From: Mesorhizobium temperatum
GTDB taxonomy: Bacteria > Pseudomonadota > Alphaproteobacteria > Rhizobiales > Rhizobiaceae
Assembly: GCF_002284575.1 (NCBI RefSeq)
Contig: NZ_NPKJ01000066.1
Location: 213,513 to 277,512, forward strand
Length of the DNA: 64,000 bases
Direction: 5' to 3'
Shown: positions 17,141-25,731 of the stretch, piece after piece
How positions within the stretch are numbered: position 1 is the stretch's first letter
Layout: every line of letters starts with the position of its first letter
Position numbers and translations under genes: made by a program
Notes under the pieces: generated by a model
The model's input: only the letters and a program-made list of their open reading frames with translations
Database searches by the model: none
Told to the model about the DNA's origin: nothing

Positions 17141-18238
17141 TCACAGAAGCGCCCTGGTTGTTGGATCGAACAGACAGGCGCGCGACATGTCGATGCCGAG
17201 CGTTATCGTCTCGCCCATGACGGGAGCGTCATCCGGCTCGAATCGGCCGGTGATCTCCAGGTCGCCTAGCCTGAGGACGGCAAGCGTCTCGGCCCCGGTC
17301 GGCTCGACCAGTTCGACCGGCGCCTGCATGGACTCGACAGCAGGTTTGCGCGACTTCAGGTCCGTCGTGAAACGGTAGATGTGTTCCGGCCGAACACCGA
17401 GCACCACGTCCTTTGGCGCACTGGCGGGCAAAGGCGCGGCAAGGGCAAGAGTAGCGTCGCTGCCGTCAGCGGCGCGCACCGCGATGCTGGTCGAACCGGT
17501 AAGCCGGGCGGGGATGAAATTCATCGCCGGCGACCCCATGAAACCGGCCACGAACATGTTGGTCGGCCGGTCATAGATCCGCTTCGGCGTGTCGAACTGC
17601 TGCACCGAGCCCTGGTTCATCACCGCAATGCGGGACGCTAGCGTCATCGCCTCGACCTGATCATGGGTGACGTACACCGTCGTCTTGCCGACGCGGTGGT
17701 GCAGCTTCTTGATTTCGGTGCGCATGTCGACGCGCAGCTTGGCGTCGAGATTGGACAGCGGCTCGTCGAACAGAAACAGCTTCGGGTCGCGTACCAGTGC
17801 GCGCCCCATCGCAACACGCTGCCGCTGGCCACCTGACAGCTGCCCCGGCTTGCGTTTGAGCAGCTGCTCGATCTGCAGGAGTGCGGCAACCCGCTTTACC
17901 GCTTCCGCTTGCTCCGCCTTGGGCACGCCCCGGCTTTCCATGCCGAAGGTGATGTTCTGGCGCACCGTCATCGTGGGGTAGAGGGCGTATGACTGGAACA
18001 CCATCGCTATGTCGCGGTCCTTGGGCTGGACGGAATTCACCAGCCGGTCGCCGATCCAGATCTCGCCCGAGGTGACGGTTTCCAGGCCGGCGATCATGGC
18101 GAGCAAGGTTGATTTGCCGCAGCCGGAGGGACCGACGAGCGCGATGAATTCTCCGGTCCGAGCCTCGAGATTGATGCCGGCCAGGATCTCGAGCCCGCCA
18201 TAGCTCTTGTGAAGGTCGCGGATCATCAGCGCGGACAT
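17141..18238 (-). CDS. Sugar ABC transporter ATP-binding protein (UgpC/MalK type)
   Basis: A 365-residue ATPase of the carbohydrate uptake transporter-1 group. Walker A GPSGCGKST (36-44), Q-loop VFQSYALYPTMTV, signature LSGGQRQRVAMGRAL, Walker B LFLFDEPLSNLDAKLR and H-loop VTHDQVEAMT are intact. The C-terminal regulatory OB domain (about 240-365) includes VLGVRPEHIYRF, typical of UgpC/MalK/MsmK. It acts on the cytoplasmic face with the permease pair encoded just upstream; the gap to the permease gene is 10 bases. Confidence 0.92.
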   Translation of the reverse strand: MSALMIRDLHKSYGGLEILAGINLEARTGEFIALVGPSGCGKSTLLAMIAGLETVTSGEIWIGDRLVNSVQPKDRDIAMVFQSYALYPTMTVRQNITFGMESRGVPKAEQAEAVKRVAALLQIEQLLKRKPGQLSGGQRQRVAMGRALVRDPKLFLFDEPLSNLDAKLRVDMRTEIKKLHHRVGKTTVYVTHDQVEAMTLASRIAVMNQGSVQQFDTPKRIYDRPTNMFVAGFMGSPAMNFIPARLTGSTSIAVRAADGSDATLALAAPLPASAPKDVVLGVRPEHIYRFTTDLKSRKPAVESMQAPVELVEPTGAETLAVLRLGDLEITGRFEPDDAPVMGETITLGIDMSRACLFDPTTRALL

Positions 18239-18248
18239 GGGCGATGCC

Positions 18249-19151
18249 TCATTTGATGGCGCCCTGTGTCAGGCCGCGCACGAAGTACTTTCCACCGAAC
18301 AGGTAGATCAGCAACGGCGGCAGCGCGCCGATCAGCACGGCTGCGCTCATCACATCGTAAGCGCGGGCGGTCGTGCCGCCGGCAGTGAGGGCGACCAATG
18401 CCGCCGTAATCGGCTGCTGCTGGCCCGAGGTGAAGACGACGCCGAACAGATACTCGTTCCAGATACCGGTGAATTGCCAGATGACGGTGACAATCAAAAT
18501 CGGCGGCGACAGGGGCAGGATGATCTTGCGAAAAATCCGCCAGAAGCCAGCGCCGTCGATGCGTGCCGCCTTGATAAGATCGTCCGGTATGCTGACGTAG
18601 AAGTTGCGACAGAACAGGGTGGTGAACGAGATGCCCTGGACGACATGAATCAAGACCAGCCCATACGTCGAATTGGTCAACCCGAGTTTGCCGAGCAGGA
18701 ACGCCCACGGCATCAGCGAGATCTGGCCGGGCATGAAGACGCCGAGCAGCATCAGATTGAATAGAGTTTCCGAGCCCTTGAAGCGCCATTTCGACAGCAC
18801 GTAGCCGTTCATCGCCCCGAGTAGCGTGGAGATGACCGTCGCGGGGATCGTCATCCAGAGCGAGTTGAAGAAATTGCGCTTCATGCCTTCGCAGGTGCCG
18901 CTGACGCAATAAGTGCCCCAGGCCTGCGCCCACGCGTCGAGGCGGAAGCTGCGCGGCAGGGAGATGAGGCCGTTGCGGGCAATCTCCGACTGCTCCCGCA
19001 ACGAATTGAAGACCACGACCAGCAGCGGTGCAAGGTAGATGACAGCAAAAAGCGTCAGCACCGCATAGACAAAGAAGCGGTTCCAGAAATATCGCCGGGT
19101 AGCCGCGGCCGCTTCGGGATCATGCCGGGCATTGAGGGCAATGTCAGCCAT
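18249..19151 (-). CDS. Sugar ABC transporter permease (MalG/UgpE type)
   Basis: A 300-residue inner-membrane permease with six predicted helices, opening with FFVYAVLTLFAVIYLAPLLV. The ATPase-contact loop is DDLIKAARIDGAGFWRIFRK, ending at the usual ILPLSPP. I start it at the ATG 19151 (MADIALNARHD), which overlaps the stop of the previous permease by eight bases; the frame also opens at 19214. A loop with two cysteines (YCVSGTCEG) is seen in GtsC-like sugar permeases. It pairs with the permease at 19144 to form the channel. Confidence 0.88.
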   Translation of the reverse strand: MADIALNARHDPEAAAATRRYFWNRFFVYAVLTLFAVIYLAPLLVVVFNSLREQSEIARNGLISLPRSFRLDAWAQAWGTYCVSGTCEGMKRNFFNSLWMTIPATVISTLLGAMNGYVLSKWRFKGSETLFNLMLLGVFMPGQISLMPWAFLLGKLGLTNSTYGLVLIHVVQGISFTTLFCRNFYVSIPDDLIKAARIDGAGFWRIFRKIILPLSPPILIVTVIWQFTGIWNEYLFGVVFTSGQQQPITAALVALTAGGTTARAYDVMSAAVLIGALPPLLIYLFGGKYFVRGLTQGAIK

Positions 19152-20079
19152 TGCGACCCTCCGCCCGCCTGCGCCAAACGATCCATAAGGAATAGGGCAC
19201 CAGCACAACCGCAAGGGCGGCGAGCATCATCATCGCCGCAGCGGCACCCTCGCCGATTTGCCCGCGCTGGAACATCAGATCGTAGACGTAGATCGCCGGG
19301 AAGGTAGTGGAGACACCTGGTCCACCCCGCGTCAACGCCGCCACCAGGTCGAACGTCTTGATGGCGAACTGGATTTGAATGACCGCCACCGCCAGAAAAA
19401 TCGGGGCGATCGTTGGCAGGATGACCTTCCGATAGGTTCGGGAAACCGACGCGCCGTCGATCTGCGCCGCTTTGATGAGATCCGGATCGACGGACCGCAG
19501 GCCAGCCAGGAAAAGCGCCATGGCGAAGCCGGACGACTGCCAGATACCGGTTATGATCACCGCATAGATCGCGGTGTTGCGGTTGGCCGTCAGGGCGAAG
19601 CTGAAGTCGGTCCAGCCGAGCCCCCGCACGAAGGCCTGAATGCCGTCGACGGGATTATAGAGCCAGCTCCACACCGTACCGGTGACGATGAAGGACACTG
19701 CCAGCGGATAGAGGAAGATCGTGCGCCAAACCGCCTCGCCGCGAACGCGCTGGTCGATCAGGATCGCGAGAAGCAGTCCGATGGCCATCGAGCCGACAAT
19801 ATAGAAGCCGCTGAACAGGAAGAGGTTGGTATAGGCGATGTTCCAGCGCCGGTTGGCCCAGAGCGAAGCATAATTGTCCAGACCGACGAACCCATAGGTC
19901 GGCATCAGCGACGAATTGGAGAGCGAGAGATACAGCGTCCAGAGCGTGAAGACGAAAACGTAGATGAAACTCACCGCAAGCGACGGCGCCAGCACCAGAA
20001 TGGGCACCATCGTGCCCAGGCGCTGCCGCCACGGGGCTGCGGGAGGCGCAACCGGTACAGTCAGGTCATGCGTGGACAT
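19144..20079 (-). CDS. Sugar ABC transporter permease (MalF/UgpA type)
   Basis: A 311-residue permease, first of the pair. Membrane helices start with MVPILVLAPSLAVSFIYVFV, and the coupling loop reads DLIKAAQIDGASVSRTYRKV then ILPTIAP. The ATG at 20079 (MSTHDLTVP) has a clear GGAG ribosome site eight bases upstream, so the longer frame to 20124 is not used. It lies 60 bases after the binding-protein stop. The residues and order match glucose/mannose-like CUT1 importers, but specificity is set by the binding protein. Confidence 0.9.
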   Translation of the reverse strand: MSTHDLTVPVAPPAAPWRQRLGTMVPILVLAPSLAVSFIYVFVFTLWTLYLSLSNSSLMPTYGFVGLDNYASLWANRRWNIAYTNLFLFSGFYIVGSMAIGLLLAILIDQRVRGEAVWRTIFLYPLAVSFIVTGTVWSWLYNPVDGIQAFVRGLGWTDFSFALTANRNTAIYAVIITGIWQSSGFAMALFLAGLRSVDPDLIKAAQIDGASVSRTYRKVILPTIAPIFLAVAVIQIQFAIKTFDLVAALTRGGPGVSTTFPAIYVYDLMFQRGQIGEGAAAAMMMLAALAVVLVPYSLWIVWRRRAEGRNG

Positions 20080-20139
20080 CGGCTGCTCCGGCGAAGTCAG
20101 GCCGGGCGCGCCACGCCGGGCCAATCATCGGCAGCTTCT

Positions 20140-21405
20140 TCACATCTGCGCTTCGGCCGCATCAGCCATCGCACTAGCTGCGTCCTGTGCGGTCATGTCC
20201 GGCGTCGCCACGAATTCGGTGACGGTATCCATGATCGCGCCGCGCACCTTCTGCGGGATCGTCATGTTATGCGCCATCGAACGGACAAGCGTGCCGCCAT
20301 CGATCGACGCCTGCAGGTCCTTCTGGGAGAGCTGCTGGCAGCGATTGAAGCCGTTCGAAAGATCGACGTCGAGACGGGCCGGGATCGAGCCCTTGGTCTG
20401 ATTGAAAATCGTCTGGAACTCGGGCGACAGGATGGTGCTGGCGAGCAGTTTCTGCCCCTCGACGTAGTCCGGATCCTTCTGCTGGAAGAACACGACCGAG
20501 TCGGAATTCAGGATGAAGCCCGGCTTGCCCCAGTCGGTCGGCGCCTGGGCGCAGACATAGTCGGTGCCCTCCTTGAAGCCGCCGGCCGTGAGCAGGCCGA
20601 GCGTCCAGTCGCCCATGATGTGGAAGGCGGCCTCGCCGCGGCCGACCAGATGCGACATGGTATCCCAGTCGCGCCCGTTCATGCCGGGGTCCATATATTT
20701 CGTCGTCATGGTGCGGAACTGTTCGAAGGCCTTGACCATGCCGTCGCTGCGCATCGCCTCGACGTCACCCTCGACGAAGGCCTTCTTGAAGAGATCGAGA
20801 TCCATTCCGTAGACCACGACCTCGAAGACCGTCGAATCGGTCCAGTCGGCAGTCGAGTGCGAGATGCAGATCTTGCCTGACGCCACGATCTTGTCGCAGG
20901 CGGCGTTGAAGTCTGCCCACGTCTTCGGCACCTCGGCGACGCCTGCTTCCTGCATGACCTTCGGCGATGCCCACAGCCAGTTGATGCGATGGATGTTCAT
21001 CGGTGCCGCCACCCAGCTGCCGGTCGGCTTCATCACCGGCAGCAATTCGGGAGCGACGACCTTCTCCCAATTTTCCGTTGTCGCCAGGTCGTCGAGATTG
21101 GCTGTCATGCCGGTCTCGTTCCATTCGGCGATCTCGGGCCCCTTGAGCTGCACCGCGGGGGGTGCGTTGCCGGCTATCACGTCGGCGCGCAGTTTCGCCA
21201 GCGTGTTGGCCGTGTGGCCTGCGATGGAGGTCTGCTGCCAGGTGCCACCCTTGGCGGTGAACATCTCGCCGAGCTTTGCAATAGCCTGAGCGTCCGATCC
21301 GGTCGCCCATTGATGCAACAGGTTGGTCTTGGGCTCTGCGAGCGCGGCTCCCGCAACAAAGGTGTACGCCGCAGCGGCCGCAACGGCCGTCCTCAGGTAT
21401 TCCAT
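20140..21405 (-). CDS. Sugar ABC transporter substrate-binding protein
   Basis: A 421-residue periplasmic solute-binding protein of family 1. A signal peptide (AVAAAAAYTFVAGAALAEPK) precedes the mature start. Typical lobes are visible: LLHQWATGSDAQAIAKLGEM, APMNIHRINWLWASPKVMQE and AFHIMGDWTLGLL. The overall pattern recalls the glucose/mannose GtsA-like group. I choose the ATG at 21405, which carries a GGGAG ribosome site and begins the signal peptide; the frame opens to 21531. It is the first gene of the sugar operon and faces the ROK regulator gene. Confidence 0.9.
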   Translation of the reverse strand: MEYLRTAVAAAAAYTFVAGAALAEPKTNLLHQWATGSDAQAIAKLGEMFTAKGGTWQQTSIAGHTANTLAKLRADVIAGNAPPAVQLKGPEIAEWNETGMTANLDDLATTENWEKVVAPELLPVMKPTGSWVAAPMNIHRINWLWASPKVMQEAGVAEVPKTWADFNAACDKIVASGKICISHSTADWTDSTVFEVVVYGMDLDLFKKAFVEGDVEAMRSDGMVKAFEQFRTMTTKYMDPGMNGRDWDTMSHLVGRGEAAFHIMGDWTLGLLTAGGFKEGTDYVCAQAPTDWGKPGFILNSDSVVFFQQKDPDYVEGQKLLASTILSPEFQTIFNQTKGSIPARLDVDLSNGFNRCQQLSQKDLQASIDGGTLVRSMAHNMTIPQKVRGAIMDTVTEFVATPDMTAQDAASAMADAAEAQM

Positions 21406-21548
21406 CGCTTCACTCCCATATGTGATGTGCGGTTCGCATCGACCGCTTATGGACGCAATTTGAGCTCGTCGCAGACGGAGATGCAGTAATCCCCGTTCTT
21501 TCCAAGATGACATATTTGAGCTATCAGTCAACGTCCTTTGCGCTTATC

Positions 21549-22745
21549 ATGAACAAACCTTCGCTTAGAAATTGGCTGATCGACAAGCCCTCCGCATCAC
21601 CGGAGAGCCTGATCGTGCGATGCCTGCGTGAGCGCGGCGTGCTTTCTGCGTCGCAAATCACCCGAATCACCGGCTTGGCGAGATCGACGGTTTCAACCGC
21701 GCTCAATGGCTTGAGAAAGTCCGGAATGGTGATCGAATCCTCGGCCCACCATGACGGGGCCAGGGGCATTGGCAGGCCTGCCGCGACCTTGACGCTCAAT
21801 CCCGCTGCGGGCACCTGCGTCGGGATCCATCTGGGCCTCGACGAGATGCGGTGCGTCGTCGCCGACGTCTCGCATTCGGTCATTACCGAACAAACTATCC
21901 CCATGGGTCTGGACTACCAGCCACAACAGGCGGCCCAGCTCGCCAGGTCAGCAATTGCCCAATGCTACGAAGAGAACGGTCTGCCGATGGCGGGACTCCT
22001 GGGGGTTGGGGTTTCCGTCTCGGGCCCTGTCAGCCGCGAAGGAGTGGTGCAGCGTGCGAGTATTGTTCCGACCTGGGCTGGGGTCAACATCCGCGACGTA
22101 TTCGGGCCGGTTCTCGAACAGCCAATTTTCGCCGATAACGAGAGCAACTGCTCGGCCATTGCCGAGCTGATGTGGGGCGCGGCCGTCGGCCAAGACGATT
22201 TCGTGCTGTTCAAGATCGATCTGGGCGTCGGTGGGGCCATTGTCCAGCATGGCCGGCTGGTGACCGGCATCGCCGGCGGCGCCGGCGAATTCGGTCACAT
22301 CAGCATCGATCCCGGCGGCGATCTTTGCCGGTGCGGCAATCGCGGATGTCTGGAGCTCTATGCGAGTTTTGCCCGGCCGCTCGAGCAGATTTCGCGCATC
22401 GTGCGGCGACCGGTCACGATGGACGAGGTGATCATGATGGCTGAACAGGGCGACGTCGGGGCACTGCGTATGATCGAGGACACCGCCGAGTTCGCCGGCC
22501 GTGGGCTTGGCTTGATCAGCTCGGTGATCAATCCGCCGCTCATCATCATCGGTGGCCGCATGGCGTTGGCAGGTGACATTCTCCTGGCACCGCTGATCGC
22601 GTCATATGAACGCCACACGCTCATCAAGTCCCGCGATATCGCGCCCGCCCTGCGCACGCGGATAATCGTTGGCAAGCACACAGAGAACGATGCATTGCTC
22701 GGCGCAGTCGGCCTCGTGCTGCGCCACAACAGCCGCCTGCAATGA
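21549..22745 (+). CDS. ROK-family transcriptional regulator
   Basis: A regulator of about 398 residues. The N-terminal helix-turn-helix (about 20-70) reads SASQITRITGLARSTVSTAL. The ROK domain follows (about 95-390) with the kinase-like ATP region IDLGVGGAI, the ROK signature GEFGHISIDPGG and the zinc-binding CRCGNRGCLE. ROK repressors of this form sense a sugar or sugar phosphate. It is divergent from the sugar operon and almost certainly controls it. The start is uncertain: ATG 21507 is also in frame, but the extra 14 residues look like promoter DNA and neither start has a strong ribosome site. Confidence 0.85.
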   Translation: MNKPSLRNWLIDKPSASPESLIVRCLRERGVLSASQITRITGLARSTVSTALNGLRKSGMVIESSAHHDGARGIGRPAATLTLNPAAGTCVGIHLGLDEMRCVVADVSHSVITEQTIPMGLDYQPQQAAQLARSAIAQCYEENGLPMAGLLGVGVSVSGPVSREGVVQRASIVPTWAGVNIRDVFGPVLEQPIFADNESNCSAIAELMWGAAVGQDDFVLFKIDLGVGGAIVQHGRLVTGIAGGAGEFGHISIDPGGDLCRCGNRGCLELYASFARPLEQISRIVRRPVTMDEVIMMAEQGDVGALRMIEDTAEFAGRGLGLISSVINPPLIIIGGRMALAGDILLAPLIASYERHTLIKSRDIAPALRTRIIVGKHTENDALLGAVGLVLRHNSRLQ

Positions 22746-22918
22746 TCTGGCTTTGCGCCGGGTGGCTTTCAGATCGACCAAACGACTTCGAAAAGGTGGT
22801 TGAACCGGCGCGAACCGACCCCCATGCAGAGGGATACGGAGGCCTAAACCTCGCCAAGCGTCTTGACTAGGCGCGGGAACAAAGGGAAAACATTCAAAGT
22901 GAGTCCGGGAGGCGGCGA

Positions 22919-24445
22919 TTGCCTATCCAAATTGCGAATGACCCGGCGGATCTATTTCGTCATGTGAGCGCCGAGAAGGCCGTATTCTATCGCTGCATCA
23001 TGGACGTCTTCGCGGCGGCCAAGCGGCAATATCGATTGCAGTTGCGGCCAGACGAAGTGCTTGCCGAAGCCCGATGGCCGAACCGACCGCCGCGCATTGA
23101 GGACGTGAATACGGCGCTCACCCAGCTCACGGAATGGGGCAATCTCGAATCGCACCCCGACACCGCGCGGGTTTCCAGCCTTAGCGACTTCTACCGTGCG
23201 CGCTTTCTCTACCGGCTCTCGCAGGGCGGCGAGGCCGTGGAATCGGCCTTGGCGATGTTTGTACAGACCTTGCAGCGCCGCGCTGAACTGCAGACGGTGG
23301 CGCTCGAGGACATAGCGAGCCGACTGCAGGCACTGCAGGCGCTGGCCGAAGCAACTCAACCCGACGTCGCCAAGGTTCACGAAACACTGCGGGATCTTGT
23401 ACGTGTCTTCGAAGGTTTAGCCGAGAACGCGCAGGCGTTCATGGCCGGTGTCGCCCGCAGCATCGAGCTGCAGCAAGCCGAGGCAGGGGCGGTCGCAAAC
23501 TACAAGAAGCGGCTGATCGACTATCTCGAACGCTTCATGGGCGATCTGGTGCGCCGTTCCGACACGATCGCACGCCTCATCCTGGCTTTGGAGCCGGGCG
23601 TCGAGGCCCTGCTTGGGCAGGTGGCAGAGCGCGAATCGCGGGACGCGGCTCCCGACGGCGCACAGGATCAGGCCGAGGCGCGGAAAGGCTACCTGCAAGC
23701 ATGGCGAGAACGCTGGAAGGGTCTGCGCGGCTGGTTCCTCAGCACCGGCCACGAGCCGCCGCAAGCCGAACTGTTGCGGGCGCGGGCACGGTCGGCCATC
23801 CCGCAGCTTCTGGCCGCTATCGCCGCGCTGAATGAGCGGCGCAGCGGCCGCAGTGATCGCTCTGCCGACTTCCGCCTGCTCGCCGGCTGGTTTGCCGCTT
23901 GCGCAGACAACGGCGAGGCGCACCGGCTTGCGCGGGCTGCGTTCGCTCTCAATCCAGCGCGGCATTTCTCGCTCAACGCCAGCGTGGACGCCGAGCTACC
24001 GGCCAGCACCTCCTGGGCCGATGCCCCGCCACTCAAGATTCACCCGCGTTTGCGCGAATATGGCGAAGCGGCCCCGCGCGGACCGCTGCCGCGCGTGCGA
24101 GACCGCGCCGAAGAGCGCGCGTTCCTGGCGCTTCAGCTCGCTGAGGAATCACAGCAGGTCGAAGCAGCGCGCAAGCGTCTCGCCACCAGCCGCCCGGCGC
24201 GGCTTTCGGATCTTGGGGAACTTGACCTGCATGCCTTCGGTCTGTTCCTGGGCCTGCTCGGGGAGACGCTGGCCGAACAAGCCGGGCCGGAGACGCCGGT
24301 GCAACGCCAGACGAGCGACGGCTTGCTGCACATCCACCTGAAGCCGCTTGCCCCCGACAGCCGCGCCACGATCGACACGCCGCATGGGGTCTTTGCCGGG
24401 CGCGACCATCTGATCACCATCACCCCCTTGCAGGACGGTCGATGA
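22919..24445 (+). CDS. jetA: Wadjet anti-plasmid system protein JetA (DUF2397/TIGR02677 type)
   Basis: A 508-residue protein, first gene of a four-gene SMC operon. It is the kleisin-like subunit in Wadjet systems: an N-terminal winged-helix-like part (LRPDEVLAEARWPNRPPRIE, NTALTQLTEWGNLE) is followed by long helices and a C-terminal winged region near LLHIHLKPLAPDS. I recognise the family as DUF2397 (TIGR02677), recalled as the JetA of Wadjet type III. The start is a TTG at 22919 with a strong GGGAGG site. Its stop overlaps jetB by four bases. Known Wadjet complexes extrude and cut small circular DNA. Confidence 0.85.
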   Translation: MPIQIANDPADLFRHVSAEKAVFYRCIMDVFAAAKRQYRLQLRPDEVLAEARWPNRPPRIEDVNTALTQLTEWGNLESHPDTARVSSLSDFYRARFLYRLSQGGEAVESALAMFVQTLQRRAELQTVALEDIASRLQALQALAEATQPDVAKVHETLRDLVRVFEGLAENAQAFMAGVARSIELQQAEAGAVANYKKRLIDYLERFMGDLVRRSDTIARLILALEPGVEALLGQVAERESRDAAPDGAQDQAEARKGYLQAWRERWKGLRGWFLSTGHEPPQAELLRARARSAIPQLLAAIAALNERRSGRSDRSADFRLLAGWFAACADNGEAHRLARAAFALNPARHFSLNASVDAELPASTSWADAPPLKIHPRLREYGEAAPRGPLPRVRDRAEERAFLALQLAEESQQVEAARKRLATSRPARLSDLGELDLHAFGLFLGLLGETLAEQAGPETPVQRQTSDGLLHIHLKPLAPDSRATIDTPHGVFAGRDHLITITPLQDGR

Positions 24446-25731
24446 AGGCGGCGAGCGACTACAACGACAGTCGCGGCATCGGCTTGGTGCAGCAGCGTTT
24501 CCAGCGCGAGGAGTTTCGCGCCTGCGTGCGCGCCCTGCTGATGACGCCGATGATCGGCCCGACGCATGAGGATTTCGCCGCTATACGCCGCCAGGCCGAA
24601 GCATTGCGCGAATGGTTTTCTCGCGAGACGGGCTGGATACTGCAGGTTGAGCGCGAGGGCGCGCGCCTCTACAAGCGGCCCGGAAACCTGACCGACGCCA
24701 TGCGCGGCATCCCCGGCTACGATCGCCGGCGCTACGTGCTGCTTTGCCTCGCCTGCGCGGTGCTCGAACGCGCCGACCCGCAGATCACTTTGCGCCTACT
24801 CGGGGAGAGGCTGCTGGAGCTCGCCGCCGAGCCGACGCTCGACTTCACCTTCGCCCTCGAGGCGCAACACGAGCGGCGCGAACTCGTCTCGGTGTGCCGC
24901 ACATTGCTGAGCCTCGGGGTGTTGCATCGCGTGGCCGGCGACGAAGGAACGTTCGTGCAAGCCGGAGGCGATCAGGCGGATGCGCTCTACGACGTGCAGC
25001 GCCGCATGCTTTCCGGCATGCTCGCGGCCGTGCGTGGCCCCTCCACCTGGACTCCGGAAGAGGCGCCGGCAACGCTCGAAGAGCGGCTGTGCGCCCTGGT
25101 CGGCGAACATGTGGCGGACAGCGAGGAAGGTCGGCGCACGGCGCTGCGCCACCAGCTCGCACGCCGGCTTCTCGACGATCCGGTTGTCTATGTCGAAACG
25201 TTGGACCCGGAAGCCCGTGCATACTTCTTCAACCAGCGCGGAGCGATGGCGGCGCGCCTGTGCGATGCTGCCGGCCTGGTGGCGGAACAGCGCGCGGAAG
25301 GGCTGGCGCTGGTCGACGAAGCCGGTCTGCTGACCGACGTGGCAATGCCTGCCGAAGGCACCGACGCCCATGTAACACTGCTTGTCGCCGAATATCTGGC
25401 AGCGGGGCAAAGGAAGCGGCGAGCCGATGGCGGCGACACGACGCAGGCCTTTTCCCGCGGTATCCACGAGCATGACATTGCCGGCTTCCTGCACGAGGCC
25501 AAGGCGCAGTATGGTCGTTACTGGCGTAAATCGGCACGCGAACCAGGCGCCGAACGCGAACTCGCTGCCATCGCGATCGAACGATTGGAAAAACTGCAGC
25601 TCGCGGTGCGGGAAGCCGGTGCCGTACATCCACTGCCGGCGCTAGCGCGCTTCGCGTTGGGCGAAGCTGACATCCGCGAAACTCGCAATGCACCGACAGC
25701 GGACGTCGGCTTTCGGCTCGAACCGACATGA
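24442..25731 (+). CDS. jetB: Wadjet anti-plasmid system protein JetB (DUF2398/TIGR02678 type)
   Basis: A 429-residue protein of the DUF2398 (TIGR02678) family, the kite-like subunit that bridges JetA and the SMC heads. Recognisable parts are REEFRACVRALLMTPMI, GWILQVEREGARLYKRPGN, YVLLCLACAVLERADPQITL and DPEARAYFFNQRGAMAARLC. The mostly helical, winged-helix-rich layout fits. It begins with ATG at 24442 inside the jetA stop (ATGA) and ends by an equal overlap with jetC at 25728, so production of all subunits is coupled. Confidence 0.85.
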   Translation: MKAASDYNDSRGIGLVQQRFQREEFRACVRALLMTPMIGPTHEDFAAIRRQAEALREWFSRETGWILQVEREGARLYKRPGNLTDAMRGIPGYDRRRYVLLCLACAVLERADPQITLRLLGERLLELAAEPTLDFTFALEAQHERRELVSVCRTLLSLGVLHRVAGDEGTFVQAGGDQADALYDVQRRMLSGMLAAVRGPSTWTPEEAPATLEERLCALVGEHVADSEEGRRTALRHQLARRLLDDPVVYVETLDPEARAYFFNQRGAMAARLCDAAGLVAEQRAEGLALVDEAGLLTDVAMPAEGTDAHVTLLVAEYLAAGQRKRRADGGDTTQAFSRGIHEHDIAGFLHEAKAQYGRYWRKSAREPGAERELAAIAIERLEKLQLAVREAGAVHPLPALARFALGEADIRETRNAPTADVGFRLEPT